A stretch of 64,000 nucleotides of DNA from Kineosporia mesophila. GTDB lineage: Bacteria > Actinomycetota > Actinomycetes > Actinomycetales > Kineosporiaceae. Shown here one piece after another: positions 40,784 through 48,600 of the stretch. The notes below the pieces were generated by a model that was given only the letters and a program-made list of their open reading frames with translations, was not told where the DNA came from and did no database searches. The stretch is taken from assembly GCF_021129235.1 (NCBI RefSeq), contig NZ_JAJOMA010000001.1, positions 434,001 to 498,000 on the forward strand, written 5' to 3'. Within the stretch, counting starts at the first letter, position 1; each line of letters opens with the position of its first letter. The translations under genes were made by a program, and so were the position numbers.

Positions 40784-40944
40784 CCGCCGAACCTAAAGGG
40801 CGGCTGAACCCTGCGGCCTGACCTGCTCGTGTCTGCGATGAGAGGACGCCCGCTCCCCGGCCGGCGTCCCCGTGTACGGATGACGGAGGACGGTCTGGTG
40901 CTGCCGCGGTTCCTGGTGGGCGAGCGTGTCGAAGGGGCCGGGTC
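40784..40944 (+). other. Intergenic region after the giant gene with stem-loops
   Basis: A weak 5-bp stem (CCGCC at 40784-40788 with GGCGG at 40799-40803) directly follows the stop codon. A perfect 7-bp stem pairs GGACGCC (40844-40850) with GGCGTCC (40863-40869) around a 12-base loop. Neither is followed by a T run, so termination is only possible. The second stem lies just upstream of a small reading frame that overlaps the next gene. Confidence 0.35.
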
Positions 40945-40948
40945 ATGA
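40838..40948 (+). CDS. Possible small coupled ORF upstream of AAA+/beta-helix gene
   Basis: An ATG at 40838 opens a 36-residue frame; a second in-frame ATG at 40880 would give 22 residues (MTEDGLVLPRFLVGERVEGA...). It ends in an ATGA overlap with the AAA+/beta-helix start at 40945, the same overlap style as the other joints in this cluster, which suggests translational coupling. There is no clear ribosome binding site and no recognisable family. It may simply be leader sequence. Confidence 0.25.
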   Translation: MRGRPLPGRRPRVRMTEDGLVLPRFLVGERVEGAGS

Positions 40949-43900
40949 CCGCGGCCGTGATCTCGGTCTCCGCGACCGAGCCCGACTGCCTGACCACGAT
41001 CGCCCGGGCCCTGGCCACGGCGACCCCCGGTTCGACGATCGCGGTGCGCCCCGGCGTGTACCGGGAGAAGCTGGTGATCACCTCCAACGTCACGGTCGTG
41101 GCCGAGGAGGGCCCGGGCACGGTGACGATCGAGGTCCCCGAGGGCGGCGGTCTGCTCGTGGCCCGGGGCGCGGTGGTGCTGCGGGACCTGGAGTTGCGGG
41201 GCGGCGACGCCGACCTGCCGATGATCCAGATGGCGGGTGGTCTGCTGCGCCTGGAACGCTGCACGATCCGCACCTCCGGGGTGGCGGCCGTGCACCTGCG
41301 GGGCGGCCGGCTGATGATGGACCGCTGCCGGGTCGGTAACTCCGCCGGTGCGGGCATCATCGTCGAGGACGGCTCCGGCGAGATCACCCGTACCACGGTG
41401 GACGACATCGAGGGCAACGGGATCGTGCTGTCCGGCGACTGCGCGCCGGTGTTCCGGGACTGCACGATCTCGAACGTGCGCGGCATCGGCCTGGCCTCGG
41501 CGGGGCAGAGCCGGGCGGTGTTCGAGAACGGCCACATCTCCGGCACCACCGGGCCCGCCGTGGTGGCCCAGGGCGCGAGCCGGATCACGCTGCGGCGCAC
41601 GGTGACCGAGGGCTGTCAGGTGTCGCTCTACGTCGGCGAGCAGGGCACCCCGACGGCGGAGTCCTGCGAGTTCCGGGGCGCTGAGGCACACGGCGTGATG
41701 ATCTTCGACCAGGGCGCACCGGTCCTGACCGACTGTGTGATCGACGCACCGGCCGGGCACGCGGTACGGGCGGACGGACGGGCCCGGGGCGAGCTGAGGC
41801 GCACCCGGATCACCGGTGGCGGCGCCATCGCGGTGGCGATGTCCGGCACCGCCGTGACCGTCGTGTCCGGGGGCGAGATCTCCGACAACGACGCGGCCGG
41901 GGTGATCTGCACCGGCTCGTCCACACCGATGCTGGACGGGGTCACGATCCGCCGGACGCCGGTGGGCGTCGCGATCGACGAGACCTCCGCGCCGACTCTG
42001 CGCGACCTGCGGATCGAGGAGATCCAGACCGGTGTGCACGCGACCGCGGGCGCCGGCCGGATCGAGCAGACCGAGGTGATCGGAGCCTCCCAGTACGGCA
42101 TCCGGCTGGGCGGTACGGCGGCCACCACGGTGCAGGGGTCGCGGGTCCGCGGTGGCCGCACCGGCATCCTGGTCACCGAGACGGCCACCCCGTCCATCAT
42201 CTCCTCCGAGGTGCTGGAGGTGTCCGGCACCGGCCTCCAGGTGGAGATCGGGGCCCGGGTCACCGTGGAGCGCGGCCGGGTGATCGACTGCGGCGGCGCC
42301 GGAGTGCGTTTCGAACCCGGGTCCGGCGGGACGTTCGAGCACGGTGAGATCGTCGGTAACGGCGGTGACGGCATCGTGGTCAGCAGTACCAAGGACATCC
42401 TGCTGCGCAGCCTCTCGATCCGCGGGAACGGCGGTGAGCCGGTCAATCTCATGGTCCCGGCGAAGGCGTTCACCGCGATCGACGTGGACACCGGGGCAGC
42501 CCCCGAACCGGAACCCGAATCCTTCGGGGCGGGGCCGGGTCCCGGATCCCGGTCCGGTGCTCCGGGGGGCTTCGAACAGGGGACGCCGGTGGGCCCCGGC
42601 GCGGTCGGGTCCGGGCCGTCCGGGCCCCGGGGGCCGTCAGCTCTTCCGGGCGGCGGGGGAGGAGCCCCGGACGACCCGGTGAGCTCCCTGCTCGCCGAAC
42701 TGGACGCGCTGGTCGGCCTGGACGCCGTGAAGCGTGAGGTGGGCACCCTGGTCGGGCTGCACCGGATCGCCCGGCGCCGCTCGAACGCGGGCCTGGAGTC
42801 ACCGCGGATGTCGCGGCACCTGGTCTTCGCCGGTCCGCCCGGTACCGGTAAGACCACGGTGGCCCGGCTCTACGGCCGGGTGCTGGCGGCCCTGGGCGTG
42901 ATCGAGACCGGTCAGATGGTCGAGGTGGCGCGGGCGGATCTGGTGGCCGAGCACATCGGTGGTACGGCGGTGAAGACCACGAAGAAGATCGAGGAGGCCA
43001 TCGGGGGCGTTCTTTTCATTGATGAGGCGTACACGCTGGCTCCGCCGGACGGTAGTAGTCAGGATTTCGGTCGTGAGGCGATCGACACGCTGGTGAAGCT
43101 GATGGAGGATCACCGGGACGAGCTGGTGGTGATCGTGGCCGGTTATGCGCCGAACATGCGTGCCTTCATGGGCCAGAACCCCGGTCTGGATTCGCGCTTC
43201 ACCAAGACGATCGAGTTCGAGAGTTACAGCAGTGACGAACTGGTGACGATCGTGGAGCGGCTGTGCCGCAAGAACCACTATGCGCTGGAGTACGAGACGC
43301 AGGAGGCGTTGCGCCGGGTCTTCGAGAAGATGCCCCGGACGGAGACGTTCGGTAACGCGCGGGCGGCGCGGCTGGTGTTCGAGGAGATGCTGGGCCGTCA
43401 GGCCTACCGTCTGGCCGCCACGCCGCACATCGCGGAGATCGAGCTGGCCCGGCTGCTGCCCGAGGACCTCTCCGACGAGGTGGGCGGCCAGGAGGCGACC
43501 GTGAACCGGCGCCGCCTGGTCGACGCCCTGCTGGAGCAGCTGGAGGCGATGATCGGCCTGGCCGACGTGAAGCGCGAGGTGTCCGACCTGGTCGACCTGA
43601 TCGCCTCGGCCAAGGCGCGGATCGAGGCCGGGCTGCCCGCGCCGTCGATGTCCCGGCACCTGATCTTCTCCGGGCCGCCCGGCACCGGCAAGACCACGGT
43701 GGCCCGGCTCTACGGCGAGCTGCTGAGCGCGATGGGGGTGCTGTCGAGCGGTCAGATGATCGAGGTGGCGCGGGCCGATCTGGTCGGTCAGTACGTCGGT
43801 CACACGGCGCGCAAGACGCTGGAGGTGTTCAACCGGGCCCGCGGCGGTGTGCTCTTCATCGACGAGGCGTACACCCTGTCGCCGCCCGGCGCGGGGAACG

Positions 43901-44331
43901 ACTTCGGCCGGGAGGCCATCGACACCCTGGTCAAGCTGATGGAGGACCACCGGGACGAGATCGTCGTCATCGCCGCGGGGTACACCGGGGACATGGAGCA
44001 GTTCCTGAACGCGAACGTGGGCCTGGCCTCGCGGTTCAGCCATCGCATCGAGTTCCCCTCCTACGAGCCCGACGAGCTGGTCTCGATCTTCCAGCGGCTC
44101 GCCGTGGCCGGTGGTTACGAGCCCGCCCCGCAGGCCCTGCAGATCGTGCGCCAGCACTTCGCCCAGGTGGACCGCGGCTCGCACTTCGGTAACGGGCGGT
44201 ACGCCCGGCAGGTGCTGGACAAGTCCATCACCCGTCAGGCCAGCCGGATGCGCACCATCGCCTCCCCGTCGATCGAGGACATGCAGATGCTCGGGCCCCA
44301 GGACGTGAGCGGGGCCCTGGCCCGGGTCTGA
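40945..44331 (+). CDS. Right-handed beta-helix protein with two CbxX/CfqX AAA+ domains (paralogue 1)
   Basis: A protein of 1128 residues. Residues 1-515 are short repeated strands of about 22 residues (patterns like xxVxGxxxxGIxVxxxA), typical of a right-handed parallel beta-helix. A Gly/Pro/Ser linker (about 515-575) leads to two AAA+ modules. Walker A GPPGTGKT lies at residues 630-637 and 910-917; Walker B (V)LFIDEAYT has Asp-Glu at 693-694 and 973-974. These are CbxX/CfqX-type ATPases, the family of EccA and SpoVK, which usually carry one module and form hexamers. The start has AAGGGG about 7 bases upstream and matches the paralogue's start (ATGACC...VSAT). It heads a four-gene same-strand cluster. 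A remodelling or secretion role is inferred from the family. Confidence 0.85.
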   Translation: MTAAVISVSATEPDCLTTIARALATATPGSTIAVRPGVYREKLVITSNVTVVAEEGPGTVTIEVPEGGGLLVARGAVVLRDLELRGGDADLPMIQMAGGLLRLERCTIRTSGVAAVHLRGGRLMMDRCRVGNSAGAGIIVEDGSGEITRTTVDDIEGNGIVLSGDCAPVFRDCTISNVRGIGLASAGQSRAVFENGHISGTTGPAVVAQGASRITLRRTVTEGCQVSLYVGEQGTPTAESCEFRGAEAHGVMIFDQGAPVLTDCVIDAPAGHAVRADGRARGELRRTRITGGGAIAVAMSGTAVTVVSGGEISDNDAAGVICTGSSTPMLDGVTIRRTPVGVAIDETSAPTLRDLRIEEIQTGVHATAGAGRIEQTEVIGASQYGIRLGGTAATTVQGSRVRGGRTGILVTETATPSIISSEVLEVSGTGLQVEIGARVTVERGRVIDCGGAGVRFEPGSGGTFEHGEIVGNGGDGIVVSSTKDILLRSLSIRGNGGEPVNLMVPAKAFTAIDVDTGAAPEPEPESFGAGPGPGSRSGAPGGFEQGTPVGPGAVGSGPSGPRGPSALPGGGGGAPDDPVSSLLAELDALVGLDAVKREVGTLVGLHRIARRRSNAGLESPRMSRHLVFAGPPGTGKTTVARLYGRVLAALGVIETGQMVEVARADLVAEHIGGTAVKTTKKIEEAIGGVLFIDEAYTLAPPDGSSQDFGREAIDTLVKLMEDHRDELVVIVAGYAPNMRAFMGQNPGLDSRFTKTIEFESYSSDELVTIVERLCRKNHYALEYETQEALRRVFEKMPRTETFGNARAARLVFEEMLGRQAYRLAATPHIAEIELARLLPEDLSDEVGGQEATVNRRRLVDALLEQLEAMIGLADVKREVSDLVDLIASAKARIEAGLPAPSMSRHLIFSGPPGTGKTTVARLYGELLSAMGVLSSGQMIEVARADLVGQYVGHTARKTLEVFNRARGGVLFIDEAYTLSPPGAGNDFGREAIDTLVKLMEDHRDEIVVIAAGYTGDMEQFLNANVGLASRFSHRIEFPSYEPDELVSIFQRLAVAGGYEPAPQALQIVRQHFAQVDRGSHFGNGRYARQVLDKSITRQASRMRTIASPSIEDMQMLGPQDVSGALARV

Positions 44332-44433
44332 ACTGATTGAGCGGATCAGGGGTCCGGCCTCCCGGTCGGTGAACCCTGCCCTTGGGCGCAGCCGTGAAGG
44401 GTAAGGCAAGCCGGCCGGACGCGGCCGGACGTC
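44332..44433 (+). other. Intergenic spacer with imperfect hairpin
   Basis: About 100 bases. CTGCCCTTGGGCGCAG at 44376-44391 can form a small imperfect stem. No convincing promoter or terminator is visible. The gene after it could start at GTG 44434 or at GTG 44458. Confidence 0.25.
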
Positions 44434-45669
44434 GTGAGCACGAGGAATGAGGCGGCAGTGTCAGAGTCTGGGACGGACGAGACGTTGTGGGGGCCGCCCG
44501 CCCATCGGCAGCGCGGAGGGTTCGAGTCTTTCGGGTCGGCGGACGACGACGCCACCCTGCCGATCCCGGCGCCCGTCGCGAAAGGCATCGAGGCCTGGCA
44601 CGACATGCTGCTGCGCCTGGCCGGGGTCCTGCCCGACGACCTGATCACCGAGGCCCGGGGCTGGCTGGCCGAGGGTGGGCAGGTGGACGTGGCGCAGGCC
44701 GTGGCCTTCGCGGCCGCCACCGGCCGGGTCCCGGTGCTGTCCTCGGACGCCGACCTGATGGCCGCGCAGTTGCGGGAGGCCGGTGAGGACACCGAGCTGG
44801 TCGACACGCTCGACCGGGTGGACGAGTCGGTGATCCTGCCCATGCCGTGGGTCTTCGCCCCGGTCGACCCGCGTCGTGACGACCTCCACGATCATCCCGG
44901 CCCGATCGACCTGACCTCCGGTGACCTGGACCCGACGGCGGACGACGTGGACCACGCGATCCGTCTGGCCGCCGGTCAGGAATCCGGGCTGGTCGCGGTC
45001 TGGCGGGCCTGGCGCACCCCGGCCGACGGCGCCCCCTGGCCCGCACCGCGTCGCGTGTTCGTCGTGCAGACCGGCCCGGAGGTGACCGGGGAGAACCTGG
45101 TCGCGGTCGCCGCGCGCATCCAGGACGCCCTGGCCGGGGCCGGGGAACGGGACCCGCAGGTCGAGGTCTGCGGCCCGGGGACACCCGTGCCCGGCTACCA
45201 GAGCAGTGCCTGCGCCCACGCGGCCCTGGTCTGGGCCGAGGAGCCGGCCGTGCCGGTCCGGATGGCGCGGGTGTTCGACGCCGTCGACCCGAAGTTCGGC
45301 CCGATGTTCGCCGAGGACCACCCGCTCATCGAAGACCTCGGCGAGCTGACCCGGCTGCTGCAGTACCTGGGCAACGGCCTGCCGGTGCTCACCACCTCGG
45401 CGACGATGGGGGACATCCTCGACCCGGACCAGCCCGACGTGGTGCCGCTGACCTTCCGCACCGACGGCCACTGGGTCTGGACCGACACGATCAGCTACTA
45501 CCTCGAGCGTTACGGTCTCGCCCCGGAGCCGGAACTGCTCTCCTACCTCCGGCTGACGCAGGACGCCGGGCCCGAGGTGTCGGACGTGGCCCTGCACCGG
45601 GTGCTGAGCTTCCTGCAGCGTCCCGACGAGGGTGAGCCGGTCTGGACCGTGCCCCAGGTGAGCGCCTGA
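44434..45669 (+). CDS. Uncharacterised protein in the AAA+/beta-helix cluster
   Basis: A soluble, acidic protein of 411 residues with no signal peptide or membrane segment; I do not recognise a named family. A disordered N-terminus carries LWGPPAHRQR (44485-44514), similar to VWGSPHTQRR in the next gene. A C-terminal stretch (FRTDGHWVWTDTISYYLERYG) with an aromatic-rich core is of a kind seen in actinobacterial hypothetical proteins. GTG at 44458 has a better ribosome binding site (GAGG five bases upstream) and would remove eight residues. Its stop overlaps the next start by one base (TGATG), indicating coupled translation. Its place between the two AAA+ genes suggests an adaptor or structural partner. 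Confidence 0.75.
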   Translation: MSTRNEAAVSESGTDETLWGPPAHRQRGGFESFGSADDDATLPIPAPVAKGIEAWHDMLLRLAGVLPDDLITEARGWLAEGGQVDVAQAVAFAAATGRVPVLSSDADLMAAQLREAGEDTELVDTLDRVDESVILPMPWVFAPVDPRRDDLHDHPGPIDLTSGDLDPTADDVDHAIRLAAGQESGLVAVWRAWRTPADGAPWPAPRRVFVVQTGPEVTGENLVAVAARIQDALAGAGERDPQVEVCGPGTPVPGYQSSACAHAALVWAEEPAVPVRMARVFDAVDPKFGPMFAEDHPLIEDLGELTRLLQYLGNGLPVLTTSATMGDILDPDQPDVVPLTFRTDGHWVWTDTISYYLERYGLAPEPELLSYLRLTQDAGPEVSDVALHRVLSFLQRPDEGEPVWTVPQVSA

Positions 45670-48600
45670 TGGAGAACCGGTCCCCGGCGACGGATCCGAT
45701 GCGCCGGGTCCGTCGCCGGTCCCGCCCGTGGATGCTGAACCGGCCCGGCTGGGCCCTGTTGCGCGGCGGCGGGAACCTGCGGTTCGACCTCACCGGGGCG
45801 CCGTCCGTGACGCCTCCGGCCGACGGATGGGAACTGGCGCCGTCCACCCGCCCGGCCCCGCCCAGCCGGGTGCGAGCGGCCGCTCCGGACGTTCCGGCCG
45901 ACGCTGCGACCGAGCGGGTCCTGGCCTCCGGCACCGCCACCCGGGCCGGCTGGTTCTTCCTGCCCCTGCCGGTGCCGGTGGAAGAGCTGCCGGCCGCCCC
46001 CGACCCCTATTTCGTCGTGCACATCCCGTTCGGCCGCAGCGGTTTCCGGGTCGCCGGGCGCCCGGTGTCGGTGCGGATGCTGGCCCAGGCCATCCATTGC
46101 AGCCCGGACTGGGGCCGTCGTCCGGTGGTGCTGGCCGTCAGCGGGCGTTTCGCCGCCGTCCTGCTGGCACCCGTGATGGGCAGCCTCTCCTCGGCGCTCG
46201 GGGTGATGGTGATCAGCAGCTCCGGCCCGATCCTGCTCGGACCCCGGATCATGCTCGCCGAGGCGGGTTTCGTGTCCCGTCAGCCCGGCAGCAGTGGGTC
46301 GGTCGATCTGGGACGCGTGCTGCCCGCCATGCGCCGCCCGCGGATCCCGGTCCGCGACAGGGCCCGGGCCGCCCGGGAGGCCGCGGCCGTTCCGGCGCCG
46401 CCCCTGTCAATGCCCCCGGTCGCTGCAGGCGCGGCCCTGGATTCCGCGCCGGCGGCGGCGTCCGCCCCGGCCCCCGTCTCCGCCTCAGCACCTGCCTCCC
46501 TCCCGGCGGCGGCGTCCGCCCCGGCCCCCGCCTCCGGCCCGGTCGAGGCTGCTGCTTCGTCGGCCACCGAGGCCCTGTCCCTTCTCGCCGAGGAGGCGGC
46601 TCCGTGGCCGGAGCCCCGTGCGGAACCGGTTCCGGCCGAGCCGTCCGCCCCGGTGGCGTCCTCCGTCTCGGCCGACCAGTTCCGGCTCCCGGCGGCAGAT
46701 CTCGCGCTCCCCGATCTGAGCGCCCGGCCTGGGGCCGCCCCGGCGTCCGGGCAGAAGGAAACGACGCAGGACGCCGTTGCCGCCAGTGATCCCGATGCCA
46801 CCGGAAAACCCGTCTGGGGAAGCGCACCCACGCCGAGCAAGACGCCGGGGTCGACGGAGCAGTCGACGGGACCGGTGTGGGGAACACCGGCGGGAGGGGC
46901 GGAACGACAGACCAAGTCGGTCTGGGGATCCCCGCACACGCAGCGCCGCCGTCCGGCCCGCCGGGAGACCGGGGCGTCCGACTCCTTCGAGGACATGCTC
47001 CGCCTGGTCGCCGCGCAGCAGGACGCCGCCGAGCAGGAGGAGAACACCCCCACCGCCACCGACACCCCCGCGGCCACCGAAGCGCACGACGCCGCAGCGG
47101 CCACCTACGCCCCCGTCGCGCACGACGCCGTCGAAACCACTGCCGCGCACGATGCTGCCTCGGTTGCTGTCGCGCAGGACGCCGTCGAGACCACCGCCGC
47201 GCACGACGCTGCCTCGGTATCCGCCGCGCAGGACGCCGCCGGGTTCGCTGCCGCGCGCGAGGACGTCGAAACCACTGCCGCGCACGACGCTGCCTCGGTA
47301 ACCGCTGCGCACGACGCTGCCTCGGTATCCGCCGCGCAGGACGCCGCCGGGGTTACCGCCGCGCACGATGTCGCCGGAAGCGCCGACGGGCGACACCCGT
47401 CCCTTCCGGACGAGGTAGCGCCCCGGACGGTCCCGGAGCCGGCGGAACCTGTTCGTGCCGGCGGTACGGCACCGCCGAATCCCACCTCCGCGTACCCCGA
47501 ATCCCCTTCTGGCATGCGGCCCGTACGGATCCTGAGCGATCCGAGCCTCCTGCAGATCGAGGGCATCGCCCGTGCCCTGCAGTTCACCCGAATCCCACCG
47601 GTGGTGACATCTTCCGGGTCGTTCGAGGCCCCTGACCCCACCCGGGACTCCGCGCCGGTCGGCCACACTGAGTCTGCCCGTGAGACCGCGCCGGTGAGCG
47701 ACGCCGCGCGGGTGGGTGACGCCGAGCCGGTGGGTAACGTCGTGCCGGACAGTGCTGCCGTGTCGGCCAGTGGTGCCGTGCCGGACAGTGCTGCCGTGCC
47801 GGACAGTGCTGCCGTGCCGGACAGTGCTGCCGTGCCGGACAGTGCTGCCGTGCCGGACAGTGCTGCCGTGCCGGACAGTGCTGCCGTGAACGCCGCGCCG
47901 ATGCCTAACGCCGCGCCGGTCGGTGACGCCGAGTCGGCCAGTAACGCCGTGCCGCCCGGTGAGGCCACGCCGGTTCGCGATGCTGAGCCGGTCCGTGACG
48001 CTGAGCCGGTCCGTGACGCTGAGCCGGTCCGTGACGCTGAGCCGGTCCGTGACGCTGAGCCGGTCCGTGACGCTGAGCCGGTCCGTGACGCTGAGCCGGT
48101 CCGTGACGCTGAACCGGTTCGGGCCGCCGCCTCCGGCCCGGCCCCGGGCATCCCGGATGCCGGTTCGGGCAGTACGCCGGAAACTGTCGACGACCCGCGG
48201 TTCGCCGAAGTTCCTGAGACGACTGAAAGCAGCCGTCCACCAGAAGGTCTGGCGACTGGATCGTCCTCTGGTGTCACCCGGGCCAAGTCCTGGCTGAAGC
48301 GCGCCGGAACCATGATTCCCTCGGCGGGTATCGCTGAAGCAGCTGGTACCACTGATGTCGCCGCCACCACATCGTCCTCCGCCCCGGCCGTTGCCACCAC
48401 CCCGGCCACATCGAACCAGGCCACCGCATCGACCCCGCCCGCCGAGCCCGAGCCCACCCTGCCCGCAGCGGTGGCCCCCCTCGCCACCGGTCTACTCGAA
48501 ATGCTCTCCGAGCCGGACATTCCCGCGCTCGCCGAGGCCTCGTCCATCCCTGACGAAGACCCGCTCGAGGCCTACCTGGCGGCCACCGCGGAGGCCTTGG

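Noticed and set aside
2-40783. Giant gene as several fused or frameshifted genes
   Set aside because: Codon use and domain homology continue without frame change, and no internal ribosome binding site with a convincing start stands at any module border.
47973-48116. CRISPR-like array
   Set aside because: The 18-base units are contiguous without spacers and in frame with a coding sequence.
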